Shown in pieces: positions 47,101 through 57,780 of a stretch of DNA of 64,000 nt (position 1 is its first letter; each line of letters begins with the position of its first letter). The DNA is from Ciona savignyi. Taxonomy: Eukaryota > Chordata > Ascidiacea > Phlebobranchia > Cionidae. The stretch is taken from NCBI GenBank assembly GCA_000149265.1, contig CH003160.1, positions 376,983-440,982 on the forward strand, read 5' to 3'. The notes beneath the pieces were generated by a model. The model made no database searches. It was not told where the DNA came from and was given only the letters and a program-made list of their open reading frames with translations. Both the position numbers and the translations under genes were made by a program.

Positions 47101-47842
47101 TTGGTTGAGCGTGGCCTGCAGAGAAGACCGTTTGGAAAACGCATCGTTGAGCATGTAAACTGTTTGTGTTACTTTTGTTCTCGTAACTATGGTACACTAT
47201 ACCTGAGCCAGAATGTATATAAAATTTTATTAAAAACATTTAATACGAGCTTTTTACTCAGGAAGTGGTCCAGCATAAGATTGCTGAGTGTAGAATCGCT
47301 ATTGATCAGTGTAGACTGCTGACACTTCATGCAGCTCATATGATTGATAGGTTCGGAAGCAAGAAAGCACGCAAAGAGGTTGGGCTTTGGATCTCTGTCT
47401 ATTTAGCAATCCTGTTTTGATCTAATTTTGTGTATTTGAATTTATCTTACTGCTTTATTGGCCTAAAAGTGATTTTTCCAGATATCAATGATCAAGGTGG
47501 CTGCACCAAAAATGCTATGTTCTGTTATAGATGAAGCAATTCAAGTCTATGGTGGGGCAGGTGTATCGGATGATTTTCCTCTTGCAAAATGGTAGGAACT
47601 AATTAGATGTAGAAATGTGTCAAATCTTAAATTTTATCACCATGTGTTTTTGTTAATTAGTCATTGATCAAAATACAATAAGGTCGAAATTTAGGACATA
47701 CTCATCCCTAAAAATAAAATTGTATCTTAACAGTTATGCGATGGCTCGCACTTTAAGAATTGCTGATGGACCAGATGAAGTTCACCTCAGCAGTATTGCT
47801 AAAATGGAAATCAAGGACCAAATCCTGAAAGCTAACTTGTAA
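41159..47842 (+). CDS. ACAD11: Acyl-CoA dehydrogenase family member 11, kinase-dehydrogenase fusion, 19 exons
   Basis: A fusion of an aminoglycoside-phosphotransferase-like kinase domain and an FAD acyl-CoA dehydrogenase, implicated in catabolism of 4-hydroxyacyl-CoAs. Exons: 41159-41277, 41879-41978, 42039-42164, 42236-42394, 42457-42621, 43878-44014, 44188-44323, 44471-44577, 44862-44967, 45322-45390, 45445-45583, 45643-45750, 45805-45903, 46223-46375, 46545-46688, 47075-47154, 47262-47378, 47482-47591, 47734-47842. The sum is 2283 nt (760 residues; human 780), in frame throughout. Kinase part (about 1-350): [33 protein letters not shown] (Brenner motif) and [12 protein letters not shown] (metal-binding Asp). 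Dehydrogenase part (about 385-760): [90 protein letters not shown]. The C-terminus ANL is at best a weak peroxisomal signal. An acceptor-like 'tgttgtattacag' lies 20 nt before the ATG. Confidence 0.96.
41427..41712 (+). repeat. SINE in ACAD11 intron 1, good A and B boxes
   Basis: 'tagtctggtggtttagtgcg' (A-box region), 'gcaggttcgaaaccgg' (B box matching GGTTCGAAACC), then the usual body and the tail 'ataaacatgattatcctatc'. This is the clearest evidence that the family derives from a tRNA. Confidence 0.92.
46437..46478 (+). repeat. SINE tail fragment in an ACAD11 intron
   Basis: 'ttggtaacattcacatgaat' followed by 'aaacatgaatatcctataa' matches the last 30-40 bases of the family only. Confidence 0.5.
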
Positions 47843-47913
47843 CTTAAAAGTGATCATGCTAAAGAATAATTTGCTAATTGTATTTTTCTATGCAACTCGT
47901 ATTATGAAGAATT

Positions 47914-47919
47914 AATAAA
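47914..47919 (+). terminator. ACAD11 poly(A) signal AATAAA
   Basis: Canonical hexamer 72 nt after the ACAD11 stop, followed by a T-rich stretch. It lies about 160 bp from the end of the convergent TMBIM6 coding region. Confidence 0.75.
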
Positions 47920-48077
47920 AACAATTTTTTGTTCAGTCTTTTTGTATTTTATTCACATAATGTACAAACACTAAGTTTGAAATTATACACAAGCTATGTA
48001 TGGCCAAACAAATCTGCATTACTTTTAAAAACTTTTTTTTAATATATATACAAAATGCAGAATGCAGACACAACGCT

Positions 48078-50440
48078 TTAGTTGTTTCTCTTCTTTTTCT
48101 TTTCATTCAATCCCAGTATGATGACCAGACGGCGAAATATGTTAATGAAGTCGATGAACAAATCAACACTGTGCCTGGTTCAGAAAGTTTTAGATTTAAG
48201 GTCTAGCTTTATTTGGAGCTTACATAAATACATATCAAAACAAACATTTTGCATTTTGACATAATTACGGAAATATTTATGGGATAAAACAATATTTAGA
48301 TTTAAACACCTTGCAGGGTCAAAACCTGATTTTCCAAAGGATAGGAATCTGGGTTTCCACTTATTAGTGGGTTACTAGACAAGTAAACAGTGTATGAATA
48401 TTTAGTTTCCATGCCTGGGGTTGTATTTAAATTGCCTTGAGCTGTGATTGGTACGTAGCAGACCAAAAACTTAATTGTAAGGTAGTCTATAACTGTCTAA
48501 TCTACCAACAAATTTTCGAAATACAAACATTGTAAATTTATTACATTAAATGTACAGATAAAAAACTAAAATATTTGTAGACAAGGGTCGCAAATTGAAA
48601 CAATTAGGATAAAACATAAATAACCTATACTAGATATCTTCTCACCATATATAATCATTGTCTCCATTGTTGTGTTTCTCAACAATTAGTTGAGTATCGT
48701 AAACAACAAATCCACAGAAGATAGCCACGCCAGCGTACAATCCAAATTGGAACACAGCGAACGACTGCATGAAGATATTGAGAAGAGATGTGACAAGAAG
48801 GATGGTCAATGCACTGCCAAGAAATCCTGAAATGAACAAGTACACATATGTAAATTGAAATAAAACTGTGTAAGACATCTAGAGTTTATACACACCTCCA
48901 AGGTAAAGGTAGGAGCGTCGTTGTGCATAAAGCGCACTGACAGAAAAGCACACAAATATAATGGCAGTGGATATTAAGGCTGTCATTATTATTTGTGGAT
49001 TTACAGCAATGGCGAAGTCCAGCAAGGGCCCCAATCCGAGTCCTAAAACACAGAAGGAATTTAGAATATAATAACAATAAAAATACTGAATCTACAAACC
49101 CATGGTTCCACCGAAAGCTGCCAAAATACAAAGTCTCTTGGTTTGGTTTTCCTTAGAATGAGATGTCGCTGCAAGCCACATCATTAGACCAATTGATACA
49201 AGGGAAGATAGAAGCCCGCCCTTTAAAGGCAAGTGTTATTGAAAAACACTCTAAATGATTAAAATAATTCCTAAATAAACAGAAAATAGTGAAATAAACG
49301 AATATTAACAATAAAGCTTGGTTGATCACAAGGCTATAAAGCTAGTATGAGGTCCTGGTTGGTACTTGTTCAATCACCAGAACACAGATAAGTTGTCAAA
49401 AATAAACTTTAGCCGGCACGCTAACATTTACAAACATAAAATAGTTACAAGAAAGGGATACAATAGCCTACACCCTGGGTCTTAATCCTATTTTCTGGAT
49501 GGGAAAATGCAGAATGAATACCAATGTTTTACACAGGATGGAGATTTAATCAATATAGTTATGTACACACCTGGTTCCATCCCGCCTTAAGATGCAAAAA
49601 TGCACCAACCGATGCGCTTAACATGCACAATGTTAAACAAGTGTACACGTTCTTTAAGTGGTTCTTGGTAGAGACCGAACTGAAATGATTTTAGGATTAT
49701 AATATATTAAGGGTGTTAATGTATGTACTTAAAAGTCTTTAAAATAGGAGAGGATATTCATGTTTATCCCCGTGAATGGGAAAACCAAGGGGGTTAACAC
49801 ACGGGCAATCGTCAGATCACCTCGCACCCACCGTCGGTATACCGGAGCTATTGCAGTGAGTTGTATATAATAGACACGTTCCTTCAATTTGGTGGAACCC
49901 ATTAATCCGCTGGGTTCAGGCAATGTCCGTCAGGTGCCATGCCCAAGGACATAACTGACTAGATAGCAAAACGATGCACTAATTCACCAATCTAATAAGT
50001 TGGACTGTTCTCATGTATAAATGTACTACAGAGGATTCTTTTGGCTGCAATCTGTGAACCAACATTTTTGATGCATAAGGGGGAAAACTAAAAGGAGGTA
50101 AAGCGGGAAGGCGGGAAACTGCACACTAAAATTAATTTTATTAGAATTAGGTTTTAAACACGTGGTTAAAGTTAAGCATAGTTAAAATTAAGTTCTTAAG
50201 TTTTGGTGAGCAGTTTTCCTCCTTCCCGCTTTCTCTCATTTTAACAGTGCCCACGCAAAAGTACACAATTAGGTAGTTTATAAAAAGACTAATAGCCTAC
50301 AACCAGATAGTTCTTGTGGGTGATATTACCATAAACTTCTCATGCTAGTTATAGACTATCTGTAGTATATGTACTTACAGTTGTGAAAAGTCTGTTAAAG
50401 TTGACATTTTTACTTGGCGGTTTCTAAATAAAGAATCCAT
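48078..50440 (-). CDS. TMBIM6: Bax inhibitor-1 (TMBIM6), six exons
   Basis: ER multipass membrane protein that modulates Ca2+ leak and suppresses apoptosis. Exons on the minus strand: 50440-50379, 49679-49571, 49220-49100, 49042-48896, 48826-48646, 48174-48078. The sum is 717 nt (238 residues; human 237) with matching phases. Recognisable segments are [20 protein letters not shown] (TM1), [51 protein letters not shown] and [19 protein letters not shown]. The Asp residues of DTQ, DLF and IDF, part of the conserved pH-sensing and latch set of the BI-1 family, are all kept. The C-terminus is a short basic tail (NEKKKKRNN), as in other BI-1 proteins. The start Met is in a peptide ([10 protein letters not shown]) that resembles the family's N-terminus. 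Convergent with ACAD11; intron 1 holds a SINE. Confidence 0.95.
49746..49972 (-). repeat. SINE in TMBIM6 intron 1
   Basis: Reverse complement of the family consensus: tail 'ggatattcatgtttatcccc' first, then the 'caatcgtcagatcacctcgc' block and 'cattaatccgctgggttcag'. It has the same sense as TMBIM6. The head is truncated beyond 'gcccaaggac'. Confidence 0.85.
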
Positions 50441-50866
50441 GTTTTATCTTTTAAATAAAGAAATTTCAATAAGTTTCAGTCTTTCACTGGCCTTAGTTTC
50501 TAAAAAACAAATAATGCACAATATCACTAGAAGTATTACAACATTACACCATTTGCGTAGCGCGCCTAATAATTCCGAACTAAACCTCATTGTCAGTACA
50601 GAAATTGCAATAAACCATATTTCGCCAGAACGAAAGTTCCTCCTTTAGAACACAGATACATACAGACGTCACTTGTGTTGTTTTAATAACGAGCAAAGCT
50701 ATTGGTTGAAAGAAGAGGTCATAACCCGCATTATCACATGATACGCTATAAAACCATGACGTGTTATTCCCCAGAATTGGCTGCCATTTCATCATTTGAA
50801 ACCGTTGATTTAGATTTACCCTAGACTAAACTTTTTGTATTTTTTTTATAATTATACAGATATAAA
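50441..50866. promoter_or_regulatory. TMBIM6 upstream flank
   Basis: A CRE-like 'agacgtcac' at about 50664-50672, an inverted CCAAT box ('ctattggttg', about 50698) and 'catgacgtg' near 50756 lie 220-320 bp upstream of the TMBIM6 ATG. This is compatible with a promoter on the minus strand. No TATA box is convincing. Confidence 0.35.
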
Positions 50867-51038
50867 CAGTGATGTGATTTAAGAGGTTCGCATGGGTTCG
50901 GTCGAACCCGTTCTTGGAACCTCGGGATAATCACCGATCCGATTCTTGCTTTTTTACAGACATTAGGCGTTTTAGGGAACCTGTAGTTAGTAAGTACGAT
51001 ACGAGAACCCGTTCTTAAAATTTTAAATCCCATCACTG
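50867..51038. mobile_element. hAT-type MITE, 172 bp, with perfect 8-bp target duplication
   Basis: The ends 'cagtgatgtgatttaa' and 'ttaaatcccatcactg' are 16-bp inverted repeats with one mismatch. They are flanked by identical GATATAAA copies at 50859-50866 and 51039-51046. The 8-bp duplication and the CAGTG start are hAT hallmarks. There is no coding capacity, so it must have been mobilised by another element's transposase. Confidence 0.92.
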
Positions 51039-51803
51039 GATATAAAATCGTGTATTGTAATGAATCGACTTTTGGGTTCGATAACCTCTTCTGCTCGACT
51101 CTGTATTGCAAGTGCAACTCACAACATGCACTTTTCAACATAGAAAAAAACGAGGAAAACACGTATCAACAAAATAAACCAATCACAAAGCGACAACTAA
51201 ACGGAAATCTAAAAAGACGTTACAAAATATATTTAAGGAAAAAGGACAGTGGGCGATACGAAAACTCTCTGGCTAGGCGCTACACAACCCTCTTTCCAAA
51301 ACAAATTGTTCGCCCTCGAAAATGAATATGCAGTAAAATAATTAAAAAGCTTCATCGACACGGGCTGGCTAGCTACAGACCACAATTTCCCAAATATGCA
51401 GGTACATTTTAGTCTGGCCATATCGAAAAAAAAGTAGGATGGGGTTTTCCATTTTTTTTAAATTCTGTTTTTACCAGTCGTAAGATTGGGCACCAGCACG
51501 TACCAAGATCCTCGATGTAAACAAGCCCACCCTTCCACAATACTTCGTCCTTCTTCAACGGTACGACTGGCGACGACCACGGACTTGCACTACCTTCAGT
51601 TATGCCCGAGTCTTGCAGCGACTCGTGTTTTTTAAACCTAGACCACGCGGGACCTGATGAATAGGTCTGGCGTCTCCAGTGTCGACCTGATTTTTAATTA
51701 TAGAAGACGTTTGTCCCAAATCATACGGTCCGCAACTTTAGAGTGGTTGTTCGTTGACGGTTTGAAGTGCCGTATAGGTTGGTTCACCGACATATTCTTT
51801 CGG

Positions 51804-52087
51804 ATAGGATTGGATAGGATATTTATCTTTATCCCCGTGAATGGGAAAACCAAGAGGGTTAACACACGGGCAATCGTCAGATCACCTCGCGCCCATCGTC
51901 GGGTTACCGGAGCTATTGCAGTGTGGTTCCTTTAATTTGGTAGAACCAATTAATACCGCTGGGTTCAGGCAATGTCCGTAAAGTGCCTTGCCCAAGGACA
52001 CAACCTACTAGCTCAGCGACCAGTTTCGCGCCTGCAACCTTTTGATTGAAAGGCGACGCACTTAACCGTTTAGACCAACGGGCCGGA
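51804..52087 (-). repeat. Full-length SINE inserted in the Gypsy relic
   Basis: On the minus strand the head 'ccggcccgttggtctaaac', 'cggttaagtgcgtcgc' and 'ggcgcgaaactggtcgctga' precede the usual body and tail. The insertion breaks the retroelement and so is younger than it. Confidence 0.88.
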
Positions 52088-52097
52088 CAAAAAAATT

Positions 52098-52125
52098 TGG
52101 CAGCAGTGGGATTCGAACCCACGCC
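52098..52125 (-). repeat. tRNA 3'-half-like fragment (Leu/Ser type)
   Basis: On the minus strand this reads 'ggcgtgggttcgaatcccac' then 'tgctgcca', the T-arm and 3' acceptor strand of a long-variable-arm tRNA (leucine or serine). No 5' half can be folded from the adjacent sequence, so it is not a functional tRNA gene. It may be a SINE relic or a captured primer fragment within the retroelement. Confidence 0.6.
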
Positions 52126-53397
52126 ATCGGAAATGACTGGTGAAATGACACGCCATCGAAATGACTTCGTCAATTGTACTTCGGCCTTCCACATATAGGT
52201 CACATGTTTGTTTAAATCACTATTATCACCAGGATTTTCAAATATTACACAGCACTGTGCTTCCCAGTGGCCATAACGCGCACAATAATTACAAGCGCTT
52301 CATTGTCTCTCGTTTCGCACTTCTCCTCGATGTTCATGCTCCGTTCCCATTGCGCATAGAATATAGCGATCAAAGTTACCGACCACGGCGTTATAGCTGT
52401 ATTGCAGCGTACATTTAAGACTAGCTTGAATGTCCAGGGCGTTGCCATTTAAGGCGTCAGCTAACTGCTGTCGGGAAGTCCACTCTCCTCTTTGTCCCAT
52501 TGTTTCAGCTCTGTCACGTTGTCAAAACGTTGCCGAAAATGCCACCAGTCTTCCTAGTCATTAAACGCCTCGTCGAAAGATTTAGAACTCTCTCCACCAA
52601 GCTTTGCATTCAGCTTCTCAATTTTTGCCATTAACACCGCGAATTGTCGGGATAAAGACTTTGTCTTCAGTTCAGTCATCGTAATATTTCACGCAATCTA
52701 TAGGTCCTGGTAGGATCGCCAATTGTAACGAATCGACTTGTAGGAGGCGTTCAACCAATTATTCTCCCTATCTCTCCAATGCAAACTGACCTCACAAAAA
52801 CGGCTGTCACTCAAAATCCTGACATAGGAAGTCTTAGATTTTTTCACAATTTAAAATTGAAGCTTGGATCTGCAACCTAAACTCAAAACCCTACAAAATT
52901 TTGTTTAAAAATTTTAAGCCCATACCCCTATGTACATCGGCAACTTTTTCCCAACAAAACAGCTAGCAGATGCACAATCAACACCTTTATTTCACAAAGC
53001 ACTGCTCCACGATTACAAAACTTTACAGCTAAACGAGAACACTGGCGCGCAGCCTAGCACATGCTGCTTTCAACCAAACAAACGTTGGGGAATCACCACC
53101 ATTGTTACTCAGCAAAACACTCGTTTAAAAACAATGATTCATGAACCTCTCCCGCTCTTCTCTGCTGTATTGCAACTCACATAACGACTATATCCTTTCT
53201 TTTTGTGCTATTATCGCTTAATTCTCTCTTCATTTGATATTCGGCCCTCGTAGAAGTTGAACGGTTGAGTAGCTTAGCTTTATGATACATGTGCATTATT
53301 AGTATGATAATAACTTTACAAAAAAACGTAAGCCGAAAGGTGGATGATAAAAACCAGCCGCTGTAAGCAACAAGTCGGTTGTGTTTGACCTTATTAA

Positions 53398-53575
53398 AAA
53401 AGTTTTGTCGATTAGCTGCAAAAACAAGATTTGCGGATCGGCGAAAGAGTTTGTCGATTTGCAAGAGTTTTGTCGATTAACTACAAAAAAGATTTGCGGA
53501 TCGGCGAAATAGTTTTGCCGATTTGAAAATATTTTTATCGATTTGAAAATATTGTTGTCGATAATAATAGTTTTG
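53398..53575 (+). repeat. Degenerate tandem repeat, ~70-bp and ~25-bp units
   Basis: 'gttttgtcgatt', 'aagatttgcggatcggcgaaa' (split by small changes) and 'gatttgaaaatatt' recur in two longer units and then shorter ones. Confidence 0.7.
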
Positions 53576-53783
53576 TAGACTGATATAAAGTTCAGGATTG
53601 CCCTTATAGGCCACTGTAAAAAAGCACAGTGGTCGACGGAAACTCTATAGGACTAGATTTAGAGTTTAGACGCTACAGTATAAAGTAAATTTATATTAAC
53701 CGTAGAACGTGGAAATAATTAGAAGCATACAACAAGTCGTGTAGTAAATCCGCAGCGCCATGGTTTATTGTATATAGCTTACG

Positions 53784-53823
53784 CAGTGGTGTATTCAGGG
53801 AGGGACTTGGTGCAATTGCCCCC
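53784..53823 (+). mobile_element. hAT-like terminal repeat remnant
   Basis: 'cagtggtgtattcagggagg' followed by 'gacttggtgcaattgccccc' has the typical start of hAT ends. I could not find the matching opposite end nearby, so the element is truncated or the far end is beyond recognition. Downstream sequence to 55.1 kb has no clear gene. Confidence 0.45.
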
Positions 53824-55145
53824 TCTACGTTAAACCTAATGTATATTAAAAAAGATACAAGTTGATCTGTGAAAAACTTAAGTTACGAACAAATGACATT
53901 ATTAACGAATCGTTGCACTTTACATCATAATAGTAGTTTGTCGCTTTTTCTGTTATATTAGCATATTAAAGCGTAGAATCAATTCTTTTTTTTCACCAAA
54001 AAGGCTATCATCTAATTTAGTTTTTGAGGATGTTAAAGATCTCCGTCTTCGGTCGTGTGTTATGCTTACCAGTGCTGATATTGAGGGTGAACATAACTTA
54101 CTATCAAGTAAGCGGTGTACAGTTGCCAGCAGCAGTAGTGATGCTAATCTATCGGACCCTGTCTAACCTCTAAACATTGGACATGCAGTTGGTCAATTAG
54201 TCATAGACGATCGTCAGTGGATAGAACTTTTAGACTAGGCATGGACAATCCCAGGCACGCGAGCTCGTATTTCTGGCTCGCTAGGTCAAGGAAATTAGAT
54301 TCCTTTCTCTTAGAGATAATAACTTAAAAGTTGTTGTATTATTTGGGCTTTGACCACGTGCATAAAATGTTTATTAGAGAAGTTGTGAAGATTTTATTAT
54401 TTATTACCGTGTTATTGTTACTCAACAAACACCAAAGAGTACAACAATCCGCTTGCAAATTTCGCAATCGCAACCTGCTGCGACAGACGAATCGGACGTG
54501 AGAGAAATTTGTACGTTTGTGCTGCAGACAAACAGATGTAGTTAATATCAGTTACCCTTACAAAGCATCCTAATTTACTTTTGTTAGCAATTTGAGATAC
54601 AAATTGTTATAAGGCTAAACATGAAGTACCATGTACCGGTAAGGTCATACATGCATATTTCGGCAAGTAAAAAAAGGCAGGTTAACTTATTGTACATTAG
54701 CTCATCGTTACGTTTATCAAATTGCGTTAATGAGAGTAAAAATTCATCGTTCAACACACTTTTTCACCTGCCTAAGGTTTGCTGTATCAGTAATAGTACA
54801 GCGCTTGCTTATTTTGCAGTAAAGATGAAAAAATTAAAAGTCATTACTGTAAAAAATTATTTCGTTTTTTTGTCCCTACCGAATGTTTGGACCATCAGCT
54901 AACAAACTTCAAATTGATGTACGCGATATATTTATAAGCTATTCAAACTGATATTTTCTTAGAAATAAAACTTAAACCTTTTTAAATCATTTTTTTCAAA
55001 ACAGGCACTTTTAAGAATGAAAAAAAATATTTTCTCACGAATTGTTAGTTGGCACGCGGAAGGATTTTGCCATTTAATTTTAGCCGATTTTGGCACCCAG
55101 ACCGAAAAAGGTTGCCCATCCGTGTTTTGGACAATGTGCGGTGTC

Positions 55146-55360
55146 CAGGGCCGGTTTTTTTATCAAATTGGGCCCCGCACCTTGAAGGGGCCCCGCGCTA
55201 GCGGTGGTCTTTCTGTATTACGAGTTTAAAATACTACTAAAACGTAAAATAAAATATGAAATAATATTCTTTCTCATAATATAAATTTGTTATGCATCGT
55301 AACTAAGTTAAATTTATATTTCTGTGTCTGCCTGTTACGTCATAATGAATATGGTTGCTA

Positions 55361-55396
<36 letters not shown>

Positions 55397-56131
55397 TAGA
55401 ACCCCGCTTACCTGACCACCTATGGGACCGTGATCAAGCGGTCGCGTTAGCGGGGTGGTCGTGTTAGTGAATTTTGATTTGCAGCCAGTTGTCGTCATAT
55501 GCAGCTTAAACGTCTGCATTTTTACTAAATTTTTACCAAATGCCATTATTTTTATCAGATACTGCAAAATGAATTCAATACTAAAGTTTATCTTGTAGGA
55601 TTCAGTTCTGTCTGCCACATTTTTTTTGTGTGCGCTCATTTATTCTTATTGTTTCGATCATAAAACAAATTTAACCTTGTTATTTTGGTGACAAAGGCAA
55701 ATTATTTAGCACATGTGGTCACTTAAGCGGAGTTAAATTTGGAGTTTTGCACCAAAATATGGCGGTCCTGGTCTGGAAACCGGGGTGGTCGCGTTATTGA
55801 AACAGAATGCAATGCATTACCATAGTAAATTATTTGGAACCGCACTAAAGTGGTCTTGATAATGAGGTGGTCGTGTTATCGAGGTGGTCTACAAGCGGGG
55901 TTCCACTGTATATATATATATATATGTTTGGAAGTAAAACAATATAGCCTATCGTAAAAAAGCATCCACCTTTAATTTGTTTTATAGCAAGTATTAAATG
56001 TCTATTTTTGTAGTTTGTATGTACTGGTATGTATTTTATGATATATAAACACCCATAAATTTTGCTATGAAGAGTAGCGGCCCCCTCGTCACATTTCTAA
56101 TTGGGCCCCGCGGTTCCTAGCACCGGGCCTG
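55146..56131. mobile_element. Non-autonomous hAT element, 986 bp, with perfect 8-bp target duplication
   Basis: The left end is 'cagggccggttttttt'. The right end, inverted, is 'caggcccggtgctaggaacc', and both ends carry 'ttgggccccgc'-type subterminal motifs. GCGGTGTC flanks it exactly at 55138-55145 and 56132-56139. No transposase frame is present. A second, TA-flanked element is nested inside. Confidence 0.92.
55394..55908. mobile_element. TA-flanked MITE nested in the hAT element
   Basis: The left end 'cagtagaaccccgctta' is inverted at the right as 'agcggggttccactg'. It is bordered by (TA)n on both sides. Subterminal 'ggtggtcgtgtta' motifs repeat at both ends. The ends and TA flanks fit a Tc1/mariner-pogo type MITE. 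It is younger than its host. Confidence 0.8.
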
Positions 56132-56224
56132 GCGGTGTCCTTCTTAAAGCTTTATTTGGCCTTTAGTTAGGGGAGTGAAACTTCAACGTCTGGTAAAATC
56201 TCCTTTGAAGAAATATGCCCATTT

Positions 56225-57410
56225 GACAGAAAGGACGAATATTTAACAAACCACCCCCAGACGGTATTTAACATTGAAAGTGTTATTCTATTTAAATTGT
56301 TTGCTTGCACATTAGGCTACTGCTGATTTATAGGCTACTGCTGATTATCTTGACGTCATACTGCATTGTTACTATCGGTATGTTGGTTGGTATCTTTTAA
56401 ATTGCTGCTTTAACTGCTAGATTGTAAAAACTTAATTAACTTTATAATTACCGGTAGATACCTGCTAATGCAATTCCCCCGCTAAAAGTGGTGTTCTATT
56501 AGAGGTGGCGTTTAAATAGAGGGAGGTTTTACGGTAGGCAATGTTTTCCACCAAGCACGCGTATGTTAAGTACTAACAAAATATTCGACGATGGGCATTT
56601 TTGTGCATTGTTAGAGTTTATGGTCCAGTGTGGGGACAATGTTCTTCAAGACCACTTGTAGCATGGTTCTCTGTACATATCCCCAATTACACAAAACGAT
56701 TTCATAAATCTATCGATGGGGTTCTGCGCAAATCCATATCAGAAGAAGTGTGTAAGGCTATTTTGTGCTCTTTTGACTGATGACACACACGATAGCTTGA
56801 GAAACAGTTTTCAGTTCTTATTGGATCCGCTCCAACAACAAGACACGTATAGGGTTTTCAGATGCGTTTAATCCAGCATGACCGACACGAAATAAACAGC
56901 CAGAATCAAACGATTTAAAAAAAGGTTGACTTACGTGCCTAAAACATGACATAGTACATTTACATTATAAAACAATTTCACAAATTACCCAGCAACAATA
57001 ATAAACCGTTAAATACTGTACTACCACACAAAATTCCGTACACCTTGTTTTTTTGGCTGCAATACTCGAATACAAGGCAACGGAGGCAATGCTCTTATAT
57101 GCTGTTGCGGGAATCCGTGACTCGATGTTTATAGTAACTCAAGTTATTATGCGGGGTTTTACAGGAACAACCAAGCCTCCCCGAGATTGCAATTCGGTTG
57201 CAAATATTTTCTGTGACAACTGCTACCAGTGAACGGTCGTTTAACATTTCGAAATTAAACAAACATTACTTGCGTTCCACAATATGGGCGTAACTCGGTC
57301 AAACGGCCTTGCCTTCCTTTTCATACACCGTGATTTAAACTTAAATTATTTGAAAAAACGTTAGCGCGTAGATTTTATCTACAAGAAGAATATCGTGACA
57401 GAATAGAATA
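56225..57410 (+). mobile_element. Decayed hAT-like element (copy B)
   Basis: Shares left and right segments with 39430-40430. It includes a transposase C-terminal relic at 57177-57293 and is followed by a deleted SINE. Confidence 0.55.
57177..57293 (+). pseudogene. hAT transposase C-terminal dimerisation domain relic
   Basis: The frame reads LPEIAIRLQIFSV, then TTATSERSFNISKLNKHYLRS and an in-frame stop. The SER-SF...LK/N...YLRST pattern is the hallmark of the hATC dimerisation domain. No intact upstream catalytic region is seen in the same frame, and the frame stops early. It is therefore a dead transposase fragment. Confidence 0.8.
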
Positions 57411-57493
57411 GGATATTCATGTTTATCCAGTTTCGCACCTACAACCTTTCGATTGAAAGGCGACGCACTTAACTGCTAGACCAACGGGTGGAG
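57411..57493 (-). repeat. SINE with the middle deleted
   Basis: The tail 'ggatattcatgtttatcc' joins directly to the tRNA-like head 'agtttcgcacctacaacctt', 'tgaaaggcgacgcacttaac' (minus-strand sense). Confidence 0.85.
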
Positions 57494-57680
57494 TTTAATC
57501 GGTATTTATTTCGGTTCACGCGCACACTCTTCTTCAGCGCTTTAAACCTATTTAATCATAATTATTTTTTGTTTCCAAATTGATGTTTTTTTGCCTAGGT
57601 TTGGAGGCCGTGTTCGCTATAATTAATTATTTACAAACCAATTTTTAATGGATTGTTTTAGCTGTTCGTTTCGTCGTCTT

Positions 57681-57780
57681 GGGGGTATTCCCCGAAAGAG
57701 GGTATTCCCCGAAGCTATGAAAAACTAAATCGTGCTGAAACAGGGGTATTCCCCGAAGCCATGAAAAACTAAATCGTGCT
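57681..57780 (+). repeat. Short tandem duplication
   Basis: 'ggtattccccgaagc' plus 'atgaaaaactaaatcgtgct' occurs twice in tandem, preceded by a third partial 'ggtattccccgaaag'. Confidence 0.85.

Larger units (their letters stand above)
51056..53190 (-). mobile_element. Degraded Gypsy-type LTR retrotransposon relic
   Basis: The right-hand LTR starts at 52724 ('tgtaacgaatcgacttgtag') and ends near 53190 ('tgtattgcaactcaca'). A shortened left copy (51056-51124) joins the same start and end motifs, implying an internal LTR deletion. Just inside the right LTR, on the minus strand, is a primer-binding-site-like TGGCGATCCTACCAGG (about 52721-52705), two bases from the LTR. A Gag-like minus-strand frame begins at 52679 and is broken by stops. 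A reverse transcriptase start with the SPWSSPVV motif lies at about 51640-51530. A SINE is inserted within it. Most of the polymerase is deleted, so it cannot be active. Confidence 0.75.

Noticed and set aside
48000-48264. Plus-strand open frames after ACAD11
   Set aside because: They are antisense to the last TMBIM6 exon, whose minus-strand reading is clearly conserved.
51657-51935. Plus-strand open frame of 92 codons
   Set aside because: It crosses from the Gypsy relic into the SINE tail and matches neither sense frame.
52098-52125. tRNA gene
   Set aside because: Only the T-arm and acceptor 3' strand are present. The 5' half cannot be found, so it cannot fold as a tRNA.
54621-54902. Open frame of 93 codons between the hAT end and the 55-kb element
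   Set aside because: No recognisable motif, no splice context, low-complexity Lys/Ser/Leu composition.
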